A stretch of DNA of 39,980 nucleotides from an uncultured Lachnospiraceae bacterium (GTDB taxonomy: Bacteria; Bacillota; Clostridia; Lachnospirales; Lachnospiraceae): positions 1 to 39,980 of the forward strand of contig CANQHZ010000031.1 in the NCBI GenBank assembly GCA_947623805.1. Reading direction: 5' to 3'. Each line of letters begins with the position of its first letter. The stretch's first letter is position 1. This document shows, in pieces, positions 8,379 through 17,005 of this stretch. Position numbers and translations under genes: made by a program. The notes under the pieces were generated by a model, which worked only from the letters and a program-made list of their open reading frames with translations, did no database searches and had not been told where the DNA came from.

Positions 8379-10160
8379 CTATCCCACATAAAGATAATGA
8401 TACATCTTCTGAAACAGCTCATCAACATCTATCGGCTTAGCAATATGAGCATTCATCCCCGACGCAAGCGCCTTTTCCACATCTTGCGCAAATGCATTCG
8501 CCGTCATGGCTATAATCGGTATCGCCATAGCGTCACCTCTTTCCATACAGCGAATCGCCTTTGTCGCACTATAACCATCCATGCCAGGCATCTGTATATC
8601 CATCAGTATCAAGTCAAAATAACTCTCCTGCGATTCACTGTAGATGTCAATAGCCTCCTCCGCATCCCACGCACACACAATATTTGCATTGGTACGCTCC
8701 AATATGGCCTTTATGATTTCCATGTTTATTTCATTGTCTTCCACCACCAGTATATTTTTACCCTCGGCATTAAGCACCCTCTCGCCATCGCCATCATCTT
8801 TAAACTCCTGCATAGCATTATAGTCTATTTTAAATGCAAAATGCAGCAAAAAGTGCGTCCCCTCACCAAGCCTGCTGTCGATTTTCATATCGGCACCCAT
8901 TGCATCGACTATACTCTTTGTAATACTCATGCCGATGCCGCTGCCCTCGCTTTTTCGCACATATTTTGAATCGCCGCGCTCAAAAAGCTTAAATATATCG
9001 TTCTTGACAAAGTCCTCGCTCATGCCGATGCCTGTATCCTCCACTGAGATGTCAAAGCCCGCATAGGCGTCTCCTAAATTCTCTGTCTGCTTAATATCTA
9101 CCGTTACCTTGCCAAACGCCTCCGTAAATTTTATGCTGTTGCTTATTACGTTCATAAGCACCTGCCTGAACCTTACAGGGTCCCCGATTAAATTGCCATC
9201 CTTTATATCACAACTGACCTCAAAATCTACGCGTCTGCTGCGCGCCATCTGCGAAAGCACAAGCTGTACGTTCTCTACAAGCTCTATTATGTTGAACTGA
9301 CTTTCCTTAAGCTTTAAATCTCTCGCCTCTATCTCCGACATATCCAGAATATTGTTCAACAGATTTAAAAGCTGCGTCGATGAGGCATTTATCTTGTCAA
9401 GGCATTCCAACACTTTTTCACTGTCGTCAATATTGTATCTCGCAATATCGGTCATGCCTACAATCGCATTCATTGGCGTGCGGATATCATGTGACATGCT
9501 TGCAAGGAAATTTGTTTTTGCCACATTGGCGTTTTGTGCGTTTACCTTTTCATTCTCCGCAATTTTTATTGTCTCCGCAATTTTCTTTTTCTGTCTCTCC
9601 TCTATACTCTGCTGGTACCTCAGCACCAAACCCGTAGAGCCTGCTACGGCAAGAATAGCTATGATATTGTCCTGATAATAATAATATTCAGCCAAATCGT
9701 ATTCAAACAAATACAGATGATGATACGCATAGATGAGCATAATCACATCTATGATGACGGTAACGGGCATCAAAATCTTAAAATACCAGCCGCTTGTAAG
9801 CATACAGAGCAAAATCAAACCAAACACAAGCCATACAGGCATACCGGATTTTATTCCGCCTCCGTTTGCATACAAAAACATATAGGGAAATGCCAAAAAA
9901 TTTACAAAGCTTATCGTAACCGCCGAAAACAGCCCCACCAGCTTGGGGTGCAGATTGCACGCGACAAATATAATCACAAGGTAAATCCAAGTAACCGCAA
10001 TCGTGATAATGCCGTCACTGTCATATTTCATAATAGACTCTATCACCAACACCAATGTACAGGCAATTATGCCTACAATCACAATCGTATTGAATTTGAG
10101 GAGCTGCGAATTTGTCCGAAGTATATAATCCCTTATCTTTTTTTTATACTCCCTTAACAT
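8379..10160 (-). CDS. Membrane hybrid histidine kinase with receiver domain
   Basis: A 593-aa sensor kinase. About five to six hydrophobic segments fill residues 20-185, with no obvious extracytoplasmic sensor domain. A short coiled coil (about 190-215) leads into the dimerisation domain with phospho-accepting His224 in SMSHDIRTPMN. The ATPase domain follows (GTGIGMS-type G boxes near DTGIGM and GSGIGMSI), then a C-terminal receiver with acidic residues in VVEDNEIN, phospho-accepting Asp521 in LILMDIQMPGMDG, and Lys in AKPID. There is no output domain, so a phosphotransfer partner elsewhere is expected. It is the last gene of a run with the CmpB-like, SRAP and thiN genes; the start has only a weak ribosome binding site. 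Confidence 0.93.
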   Translation of the reverse strand: MLREYKKKIRDYILRTNSQLLKFNTIVIVGIIACTLVLVIESIMKYDSDGIITIAVTWIYLVIIFVACNLHPKLVGLFSAVTISFVNFLAFPYMFLYANGGGIKSGMPVWLVFGLILLCMLTSGWYFKILMPVTVIIDVIMLIYAYHHLYLFEYDLAEYYYYQDNIIAILAVAGSTGLVLRYQQSIEERQKKKIAETIKIAENEKVNAQNANVAKTNFLASMSHDIRTPMNAIVGMTDIARYNIDDSEKVLECLDKINASSTQLLNLLNNILDMSEIEARDLKLKESQFNIIELVENVQLVLSQMARSRRVDFEVSCDIKDGNLIGDPVRFRQVLMNVISNSIKFTEAFGKVTVDIKQTENLGDAYAGFDISVEDTGIGMSEDFVKNDIFKLFERGDSKYVRKSEGSGIGMSITKSIVDAMGADMKIDSRLGEGTHFLLHFAFKIDYNAMQEFKDDGDGERVLNAEGKNILVVEDNEINMEIIKAILERTNANIVCAWDAEEAIDIYSESQESYFDLILMDIQMPGMDGYSATKAIRCMERGDAMAIPIIAMTANAFAQDVEKALASGMNAHIAKPIDVDELFQKMYHYLYVG

Positions 10161-10176
10161 AGAACCATACCACCCT

Positions 10177-11019
10177 TTATTTATTTGTTTTTGATATCTG
10201 TTCTGAGAATGTCATAAAGTTGTTGAATGCCTCTTTGTGCATTTTGGACACGGCATAAGGATTACGCTGCAGGATTGAGCGTATGCCTGCGTATTCCCTG
10301 CGTTTCTTTCTATTTTCAAGTTTCTCCATAATGGCTGCTTTGTTGGGCGCGCCCTTGCTTACCGTGCCAAGCGCGGAATTTATCTTTTTCAGCCCCGCCT
10401 CTGATTTTGCCTTTACACTCTGTCCGTAAAAGGCGTAAAGCACCTCAACCTGTTTCTGCAGGTGGCGAAACTCCTCGCTGCTCTGCTCCAGTCCCTCAAG
10501 CAGGTCGCGAAGATTGACGGCCTCACGCACGCTAAACGCCATATCTATCGAAATATATACGGTCAGCACAAACGCCAAAAATTCAACCACGTTTATGTTC
10601 ATGCCAAGCACAAACTCCTCCACGGGCTCATGTCCATAAAGCGTCAAAATCACGGAAAATATTCCCCACGCAAGCGATGACACTATGCATATATAACCGT
10701 TTAAATTGAGCGGTTTCCCTGTATAATCCCAGTATCTTACATGGAACAATCTTTCCATTGCCGCTCCCGTAAAATATTCAAGAATCGTGGCGCTTATCAT
10801 GCCTACAAAGAAAACCGCCACGGCGTTTGTCCTGTACGGCAAAGTAAAAATAAGCACTACTATCGCCCCGGAACCATATATCGGCAGAAACGGTCCGTGC
10901 ATAAAGCCTCTGTTCACCCATTTACATTCTTTGACGGAAACATAGCAGGTCTCCCATACCCAGCCCGCAAAACAATAAAAGTAAAAAAATATAAGCCATG
11001 TGGAAAATGTGTATATCAT
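10177..11019 (-). CDS. CmpB-like membrane protein (PF06541)
   Basis: A 280-aa protein with five to six membrane segments in the first 160 residues and a charged, helical C-terminal tail (about 165-280). The N-terminal region with FFYFYCFAGWVWE, CKWVNRGFMHGPFLPIYG and LEYFTGAAMERLF matches the family annotated as 'putative ABC-transporter type IV'. That name is historical: the biochemical role is not established and no ATPase partner is here. GGGGGAT supports the start. It lies 16 bp upstream of the histidine kinase gene, so a shared signalling role is possible but unproved. Confidence 0.85.
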   Translation of the reverse strand: MIYTFSTWLIFFYFYCFAGWVWETCYVSVKECKWVNRGFMHGPFLPIYGSGAIVVLIFTLPYRTNAVAVFFVGMISATILEYFTGAAMERLFHVRYWDYTGKPLNLNGYICIVSSLAWGIFSVILTLYGHEPVEEFVLGMNINVVEFLAFVLTVYISIDMAFSVREAVNLRDLLEGLEQSSEEFRHLQKQVEVLYAFYGQSVKAKSEAGLKKINSALGTVSKGAPNKAAIMEKLENRKKRREYAGIRSILQRNPYAVSKMHKEAFNNFMTFSEQISKTNK

Positions 11020-11046
11020 TTTTATCCCCCATTCCGCTTTAGCGGC

Positions 11047-11652
11047 TTAATTTTCATTCATTTCATCAATATAGTTCATCAGGTTTTGCTGCACATATAT
11101 TTCTATTGTATCGTTTATTTGATTTATTTCCAAGTCCCTTTTTACAGAAAATGTCTGTTTTCCATGTATTTTTTCCGAGAGGAGCCTGTCCGCCTCCTCA
11201 ACTGAGCCAAGCCAGCGCTCAAACTCATATTTTTTCACCAATACTGGCATCCGCGGGTGAAGCGCTCTAAGCTGCTCATTCGCGTCAACCGTAAGTATCG
11301 TAAAGCGCCCGTCATCATCGGGAAGTCCCGTACATATGCCCGCGAGGTATATTTCGTCCGCACTGTCGCTGTCAGTGACGCAGTACCTTTGTTTATTACT
11401 GTCCCACTCGTAAAAGCCGCTTGCCGGCACAAGGCATCTGCGCTTTGCATAGTCGCGCCCAAACATAGGCTTTCCCTTTATGCTCTCCGCCCTTGCGTTT
11501 ATAATCAGCTGTCCGTTTCTGCCTTTATATCCCCATTTGGATTTTTTCCACTCACCCACCAAATCGGTCATTATAAAGGCGCTGTCCGACGGCGCCACAT
11601 CGCGTATGCCGCTTACACTCGTAATATCCCTTATGTAAAATCGCCCGCACAT
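11047..11652 (-). CDS. yedK: SRAP-family abasic-site protein (YedK/HMCES-like)
   Basis: A 201-aa SRAP (SOS response-associated peptidase) protein. After removal of Met1, Cys2 of MCGRF is the residue that forms a thiazolidine crosslink to abasic sites in single-stranded DNA, protecting them during replication. Other family motifs are present: NARAES, RCLVPASGFYEW and a His in ALHPRMPV. The start overlaps the end of thiN by 22 bp, implying coupled translation. Length is close to that of E. coli YedK (about 220). No LexA-like box was recognised nearby. Confidence 0.93.
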   Translation of the reverse strand: MCGRFYIRDITSVSGIRDVAPSDSAFIMTDLVGEWKKSKWGYKGRNGQLIINARAESIKGKPMFGRDYAKRRCLVPASGFYEWDSNKQRYCVTDSDSADEIYLAGICTGLPDDDGRFTILTVDANEQLRALHPRMPVLVKKYEFERWLGSVEEADRLLSEKIHGKQTFSVKRDLEINQINDTIEIYVQQNLMNYIDEMNEN

Positions 11653-12299
11653 ATGAGAAGCCTGCCTTTCTTAACCTCTATCATACTCTCCCGCCCCGTA
11701 AATTCATTGCTTACTCCGATAGGAAAATCCTGTCTTAGCTTAGCATCGTCAAGGCTGTATTTCAAGCCCCTTTCCGTGACGCCATACGCATCGCCCCCAT
11801 ACGCAAACACTGATATCGTGCTGTATCTGCTGCCAAAGCTTTCGGGATAATATATTCTGCCGTCGCGCAAAAGCTCCACGCGCACCCGGTTTCCGTACAG
11901 CACGCCGCTTGCGCTGTTGTTTAGCAGATAGTCAAGGCACTGAATATTCGCTATCGCATGGTCGAGTCGCCCGCCGAGCGCTCCATACAGCTCAAAGCGC
12001 CTATAGCCTCTCGCAAGCCCCTCCTTTATAGCCGCAAGCATATCCGTGTCGTCTTTTTCCGCGGGGAGCCTTTTTATGGAAACGTTTTTTATTTTTTCAA
12101 GCTCTTTAAGCAGCGCGTCATTTTTTAGGGAGTCCATATCCCCGATTATAAGGTCGGGAGTGATTTCAAGCATATTCAAATACTTAAGCCCGCCGTCAGC
12201 CGCTATGCAGAAATCACAAGCGTTTATCGCCATTTCGCTTTTGGCGTACTCGGCGTCAAAGTCCCCCGCTCCCACGATAATGCATTTCTTTTCGTCCAT
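11631..12299 (-). CDS. thiN: Thiamine pyrophosphokinase
   Basis: A 222-aa thiamine diphosphokinase that transfers pyrophosphate from ATP to thiamine to make the cofactor thiamine diphosphate. Family motifs in order: AADGGLKYL, IIGDMDSL, KDDTDMLAAI and GALGGRLDHAI. The ATG at 12299 (MDEKKC) follows GGAG at about 9 bases; an upstream TTG at 12326 is less likely. Only 36 bp separate this start from the terminator of the chemoreceptor gene, leaving little room for a promoter, so expression may depend on read-through. No TPP riboswitch was recognised upstream. Confidence 0.92.
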   Translation of the reverse strand: MDEKKCIIVGAGDFDAEYAKSEMAINACDFCIAADGGLKYLNMLEITPDLIIGDMDSLKNDALLKELEKIKNVSIKRLPAEKDDTDMLAAIKEGLARGYRRFELYGALGGRLDHAIANIQCLDYLLNNSASGVLYGNRVRVELLRDGRIYYPESFGSRYSTISVFAYGGDAYGVTERGLKYSLDDAKLRQDFPIGVSNEFTGRESMIEVKKGRLLICAGDFT

Positions 12300-12335
12300 G
12301 TCACTATACTCCAATCGGAAACTCAATCATTAATA

Positions 12336-12360
12336 AACCGCCGTTTTCTTAACGGCGGTT
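12336..12360 (-). terminator. Intrinsic terminator after the chemoreceptor gene
   Basis: A perfect 10-bp stem, AACCGCCGTT with AACGGCGGTT, with a 5-nt loop. On the minus strand it follows the chemoreceptor stop by 9 bp and is succeeded by a short T-rich stretch, so termination may be incomplete. On the plus strand it is followed by TTTATTTTG. Confidence 0.8.
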
Positions 12361-12369
12361 TTATTTTGT

Positions 12370-14103
12370 CTAAAATTTTCTGAATACGTCTGTTTCTTTT
12401 TGAAGCTCTGCCGCGATTTCCTGATTTTCATTCATGCGGTTGCTGATATTTTCCATATCCTCGACAAGCACCTGCGTGCTCTCGGCCGCCCCGGTAACGC
12501 CTCTTGCGCCCTCCTCGATAGCGTCCGTGATAGTGCCGATAGATACCGCTATCTCGTCTACGGCGCTCTTTAAAGCGTCCGTCTTTGTATTAAATTCGTT
12601 CATGACGTTTTCAATGTATGTAGCGTTCTCTCTGTACTGTACGCCGCTGTCTACAAAGTTTTCAAACTCCGGAAGTATTGACTCTGTCATATACTGTACC
12701 AGGTCGTTTGCGTTGCCCGCAAGATTGTGTACCGCGTTTGTGACTACGCCGTTAATCTCCTGAATGCGGTTTGCCGTGGCACGGCTTGAATCCGCAAGCT
12801 GTCTGATTTCATCGGCAACTACCGCAAAGCCCTTGCCTGCCTCGCCCGCGCGCGCCGCCTCGATTGAAGCGTTCAACGCAAGCAAATTCGTCTGGCTTGA
12901 AATATTGAGGATATCGTTTGTGAGCCCGTTTACCTGCTCTACGCTCTTGCTCTCCTCTATAGCCTCGTTCAAAACATTGAGGATTTCCTGTACCTTGACG
13001 TTTGTCTCCTCCATGTTGTGACGTGCATCCGATTCCATCTTGTCGGCATTTTCTTTCATCTTCTTTGAGTAGTCGTTTATGCTGCTTGACTTGTCGGCGA
13101 TTTCCTCTGTCTCTGTTCTGACTGAATCGGCGTTCTGATTGATAACTGTAGCAGAGTGACCTACCTCCTGCATAGTAGCGGAAAGCTCCTGCGTGACAGC
13201 CGAAAGGTCTGAAGCACTGTCGTTTGAAGTTCTTACGCTCTGCTGCACCTCGTCAACCACAAGCTCAAGCTTTTTGGAGTTTTCGATAATCATCTTCATG
13301 ATTTCCTGGAGCTTTTCCATAAAGGTATTGATACCCTTGCCCAAATCGGATATCTCATCATTTGAAAGTATGCTCACGCGCTTTGTCAAGTCGCCCTCCT
13401 TGTTGTCAATGCCCTCTATGATGTCGTGCAGCTCCCTGCTTGTAATCGTAAGCTTTTTGATGACAAGCACAAATACCGCATAAAACGCAAATACTATCGC
13501 AATAACACATACTACCACTATGGCAAGGTTTCTCATTACCGCAAATTTGTACTCTTTTTCAAGCGCATCGCTTGCATCTGAGGCACTCGCCTTTGCCTCC
13601 TCGAGCATTATGTCGATATTTTCCTGAATAGCGTCGCTGTACTGCTTAATCTCACCGTTTGCAAGTGCAAACGCTTCTACCTTGTTGTTGTTGCCGCTGA
13701 ATGCCAGGAGACTGCCTATGGCATATTTCATGCTCTCATAATTTGTGACAAGCGCGTCATACGCCGCACTATCGCTTTCCCTCAGCTCGTCGCCATACTG
13801 CGCAAGATACCCGTCAAGCACTTCCTCCTCCGCGCGCACTGAATCTACAATGCTGATAAGCGTGTCGAGGTCTGTCGCTATAATATGCGAAAGCGCCATT
13901 TTATGTATCGCCTGTGTCTCTTTCTGGATATCGCTCAATTCTGACATATGTGTCATATGCTCGTCTGATATTATTACCGCCGTATTGTTTACCCTGCCGA
14001 GATTGGTGATAGCCTCTATATTTGAAAAAATCGCCACTATACCAAGTATAAATACAGGGAGCATGATTATTAATTTAATACTAACGCGTTTTTTCTGTTC
14101 CAT
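12370..14103 (-). CDS. Methyl-accepting chemotaxis protein
   Basis: A 577-aa chemoreceptor: membrane segment at about 10-30, an extracytoplasmic four-helix-type ligand domain (about 35-185), second membrane segment (about 190-215), HAMP domain (about 215-270), and a cytoplasmic signalling domain whose hairpin tip [20 protein letters not shown] and following [10 protein letters not shown] are nearly invariant in the family. It passes ligand signals to CheA/CheW. The gene starts 20 bp after the sugar-binding lipoprotein gene, with GGAGGGAG before its ATG, so they form an operon. The binding protein may present its ligand to this receptor, as maltose- and galactose-binding proteins do in enteric bacteria (inference). 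Confidence 0.95.
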   Translation of the reverse strand: MEQKKRVSIKLIIMLPVFILGIVAIFSNIEAITNLGRVNNTAVIISDEHMTHMSELSDIQKETQAIHKMALSHIIATDLDTLISIVDSVRAEEEVLDGYLAQYGDELRESDSAAYDALVTNYESMKYAIGSLLAFSGNNNKVEAFALANGEIKQYSDAIQENIDIMLEEAKASASDASDALEKEYKFAVMRNLAIVVVCVIAIVFAFYAVFVLVIKKLTITSRELHDIIEGIDNKEGDLTKRVSILSNDEISDLGKGINTFMEKLQEIMKMIIENSKKLELVVDEVQQSVRTSNDSASDLSAVTQELSATMQEVGHSATVINQNADSVRTETEEIADKSSSINDYSKKMKENADKMESDARHNMEETNVKVQEILNVLNEAIEESKSVEQVNGLTNDILNISSQTNLLALNASIEAARAGEAGKGFAVVADEIRQLADSSRATANRIQEINGVVTNAVHNLAGNANDLVQYMTESILPEFENFVDSGVQYRENATYIENVMNEFNTKTDALKSAVDEIAVSIGTITDAIEEGARGVTGAAESTQVLVEDMENISNRMNENQEIAAELQKETDVFRKF

Positions 14104-14123
14104 AGCTTAAATTTCTCCCTCCG

Positions 14124-15437
14124 TTATTGTACCGCGGACGCTGTTATTCCGCTGACAAGCGTATCCATCAGTTCCTGCAGGTCCAAATTATCCGGATTGC
14201 CCGCCGCTATGATATCCGCAAAATTGGTGCAGGCGTTCCAATAGCTGTTGCCTACCCTCTGCAGCACGCCGTACTGCGACTGGTCTATAATCGCCGCTAT
14301 TGCAGGAGCCTTTGCGACCTCGTCTGATGCCGCCGCGTTTATATTTGACGGTCCTGTACTCCTTGCCTGAAACCTAAGCGTCTGATTCTGTTCGTTTGTA
14401 AGCCACTCCGCGAGCTTGTGCGCCCACCCGAGATGCTTTGAGTATGCGTTTACGCCGTACATTTTGTAGCCTGTAAATGATGCCATCTGTACCTGCTGTC
14501 CGTTGCATGTATATGTAGGAAGCTTAACCGCGCCGTAATCATCGCCCCATGCCTCCTGTACCGCTGAGGCATTCCATACGCCGCTTACGCCCGCTATGAT
14601 GTCTCCCGACTGTATGCCCTCCACAAAGTTCCCATCAGGCTGAGCTATGAATGCGGGGCTTGACGTAATATCAAGCAGCGCCTCGGCAATGTCGACACCC
14701 TTTATGCTGCCCTCCGTGCTGTTCCAGTTGCAATGGTTTGTGATGCTGTCGTCGTTTATACCGAACTCAAGACCTGTATTCCCAAAGAAAGAATACAAAT
14801 ACCACCCTGAGTTAAACTCCATCGAAACCTGCTTGCCCGCCGTCTCCGCAGCTGCTAGAAGTCCGTCCATAGTCTTTACGTCATCAGCCGTAAGGTACTC
14901 CTTATTGTAATACAGGAAATAACCGTTGTCCGCCGAATAGGGATATGCATAGAGCGTGTCGTTGTACGATGCCGCCTCCACTGCCTCGGCAAGATTGGCG
15001 CTCTTTATCGCGGCCTGATTTTCCACGGGAGAAAGTCCGCCGCCCGCTATCAGGCTGTAGAGCTGGTCGTCAGGCATTGAAAAAATATCGCCCGCATTGT
15101 AAATATCATTCAGCACGGCGTTTCTCGTGTCCGCATCACTTGATTCCATAACGTTAATCTCAAAATCCGCCTGTCCTGCATACTCTTTCTTAAAGCTTTC
15201 CACCATCTCAAAAAGGCAGTCATCATATGAATCACCTGCCCATATGGTAAGCTCTACCTTACCTGAATCAAGCGCCGTCTCGTCACTCTCCTCCGAAGCC
15301 GCCTCCTGCGTCTGATTTTCCGAAGTCTCCTGCGCATCTTCCGCCTTTTCGCCGCCACAACCGTAAAACATCGTCGATGCCAGCGCCGCTGTAAGAACTG
15401 TCGCCAGGAAACGCTTTTTTACCGTTTTGTTTTTCAA
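14124..15437 (-). CDS. Sugar-type ABC solute-binding lipoprotein, orphan
   Basis: A 437-aa family 1 extracellular solute-binding protein. A lipoprotein signal (KKR, hydrophobic core, then YGC with Cys27) is followed by an acidic, low-complexity linker and a two-lobed binding domain (about 60-437; motifs such as ELTIWAGDSYDD and GVSGVWNASAV). It would be anchored outside the membrane and bind a sugar or oligosaccharide. The TTG at 15437 is chosen because AAAGGAAG is about 8 bases upstream; the longer frame lacks this. No permease or ATPase gene adjoins it; instead a chemoreceptor follows 20 bp downstream, suggesting a sensing rather than transport role. Confidence 0.88.
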   Translation of the reverse strand: MKNKTVKKRFLATVLTAALASTMFYGCGGEKAEDAQETSENQTQEAASEESDETALDSGKVELTIWAGDSYDDCLFEMVESFKKEYAGQADFEINVMESSDADTRNAVLNDIYNAGDIFSMPDDQLYSLIAGGGLSPVENQAAIKSANLAEAVEAASYNDTLYAYPYSADNGYFLYYNKEYLTADDVKTMDGLLAAAETAGKQVSMEFNSGWYLYSFFGNTGLEFGINDDSITNHCNWNSTEGSIKGVDIAEALLDITSSPAFIAQPDGNFVEGIQSGDIIAGVSGVWNASAVQEAWGDDYGAVKLPTYTCNGQQVQMASFTGYKMYGVNAYSKHLGWAHKLAEWLTNEQNQTLRFQARSTGPSNINAAASDEVAKAPAIAAIIDQSQYGVLQRVGNSYWNACTNFADIIAAGNPDNLDLQELMDTLVSGITASAVQ

Positions 15438-15458
15438 AGCCAATCTTCCTTTCAATAT

Positions 15459-15488
15459 TTTATAGTGTCTTGTGCCGCTGCTAACCAA
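15459..15488 (-). promoter_or_regulatory. Candidate promoter of the binding protein-chemoreceptor operon
   Basis: On the minus strand TTGGTT (15483-15488) and TATAAA (15459-15464) are separated by 18 bp, about 20 bases before the TTG start. This places a sigma-A promoter just upstream. No sigma-D-type promoter was seen here, unlike the one at 19372. Confidence 0.45.
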
Positions 15489-15567
15489 ACAGTCACATAA
15501 AAATATGCCTGCTTTTTATGCCCACTTTAATATATATTTTATACTATCTGCCGATTTATTTCAATAC

Positions 15568-16773
15568 TTAATCAGCGGCATTGCGAATTTTTCCGCTGTC
15601 AGCCTTTTCCTTCTTTTTTTCAGCCTTCTGCGCTTTTTTGGCGTTTCTGTTGTTGACGCTGTCACGCAGCAGCAGATAAAATGTCGACACAAGTGGGATA
15701 AATGTGAGCATTCCCGCGACGCCAAACAGACTTCCGCCGACGCTTACAGCCATTAAAACCCAGATTGCGGGCAGCCCTACCTTGTTGCCGACAACTCTTG
15801 GATATATGAGGTTTCCCTCTATCTGCTGGAGCACAAAAAACAGTACGAGGAATATTATCGCCTTTATGGGATTATTTACAAGGATGAGGAACGTGCCTAT
15901 CACGCAGCCTAAAAATGCGCCCACTATCGGAATCAACGCCGTAAAAGCGATGAGCACGCCTACCAGCACGGCATACGGAAGTCTTATTATTGTCATTGAC
16001 ACGAAAAACATGCTGCCGAGTATCACTGCCTCAAGGCACTGACCTGACACAAAATTTGAAAAGTTCTTGTTCAGCAGGCTCAAAACCCTTGTTATGCTGT
16101 TTTCAATGCCCGGCTTTAGGTATGCAGACATTATGCGCTTTGCCTGATTCTGGAGTGTTTCCTTTCCGGAGAGTATATAGAGTGCAAATATGAAACCGAT
16201 AAAGCCGTTCATAAAGCCCCCTATAATGCTGCCCGCCACTGAAAATGTCGACGCCAGCATGTCAGACACGCCTGTCCGTAAAAATTTCCACACGTATTCG
16301 AGCAGACTGTTCCAGTCAATCTTTATACTCTGGAGCTGCGCGACATAGCCCTGAATCTGGGGATATTGGACGCTGAGCTCTGTAAGGTATTTGGTCAGTC
16401 CCTCCATAAATGTCGGGATTTTGTTTCCAAGCTCCACTATTGTCCTGCCTATCTGCGGTGTTATCGTGATTACGACTATCGCCAGTATCAAAATAACAAG
16501 AAGTATGCTAAGGACTATACTTATGGGGCGTTTTAGCTTATCCGCCTTTTTTCCGCTCCATTTTTTGAACATTCCTTTTTCGATGAGGTTCATAGGTATA
16601 TTGAGGACAAAGGCTATGACGCCTCCGTAAATAAAGGGCTTTAAGATATTTACAAGCACTCCTAGCGCTATCAGGACCTCCGCTCTGTACAGCAGCAGTA
16701 AGCACACAATAGCCGTAAAGACTATAAGCTCTTTAATCTGCTTTAGCTTTTTTTTATCAAATCCGTTATTCAT
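15568..16773 (-). CDS. AI-2E family transporter
   Basis: A 401-aa permease of the AI-2E (PF01594) family with about seven to eight membrane segments: two early segments including PFIYGGVIAFVLN, a cytoplasmic or extracytoplasmic amphipathic region (about 110-180), and a C-terminal cluster including GVLIAFTALIPIVGAFLG, a family hallmark, and QQIEGNLIYPRVVGNKVGL. Known members export autoinducer-2 (TqsA) or exchange Na+/H+; the substrate cannot be assigned from sequence. GGAGG before the ATG supports the start. It is divergent from the diguanylate cyclase gene. Confidence 0.92.
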   Translation of the reverse strand: MNNGFDKKKLKQIKELIVFTAIVCLLLLYRAEVLIALGVLVNILKPFIYGGVIAFVLNIPMNLIEKGMFKKWSGKKADKLKRPISIVLSILLVILILAIVVITITPQIGRTIVELGNKIPTFMEGLTKYLTELSVQYPQIQGYVAQLQSIKIDWNSLLEYVWKFLRTGVSDMLASTFSVAGSIIGGFMNGFIGFIFALYILSGKETLQNQAKRIMSAYLKPGIENSITRVLSLLNKNFSNFVSGQCLEAVILGSMFFVSMTIIRLPYAVLVGVLIAFTALIPIVGAFLGCVIGTFLILVNNPIKAIIFLVLFFVLQQIEGNLIYPRVVGNKVGLPAIWVLMAVSVGGSLFGVAGMLTFIPLVSTFYLLLRDSVNNRNAKKAQKAEKKKEKADSGKIRNAAD

Positions 16774-16815
16774 CGATATTCCTCCTTTTCACTGCCCGAT
16801 TTGGCTAACATTATT

Positions 16816-16844
16816 ATTTTACATTATTTGGGGCAATTCGTGAA
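16816..16844 (-). promoter_or_regulatory. Candidate promoter of the AI-2E transporter gene
   Basis: On the minus strand TTCACG (16839-16844) and TAAAAT (16816-16821) are 17 bp apart, about 42 bp before the start codon. The match is fair only (four of six and five of six). Confidence 0.4.
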
Positions 16845-16920
16845 CTGTTTAAGTGAATTTTTTTAATTACTTATATTTTAAATTTTTTTTGCAAAAAAAA
16901 TAGCATATTGGGCTTAAAAG

Positions 16921-16929
16921 TGTTATACT
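16921..16929 (+). promoter_or_regulatory. Extended -10 promoter of the diguanylate cyclase gene
   Basis: TGTTATACT is an extended -10 element (TG-N-TATACT). The -35 region is poor, as is usual for this promoter class. Transcription would give an untranslated leader of about 70 nt before the ATG at 17006. Confidence 0.45.
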
Positions 16930-17005
16930 ATATTTACTTACCGTTTTTTTATTCATTTTTATATGTTTTATGCATACAAATCAAACTGATATGGGAGCAC
17001 TGAAT

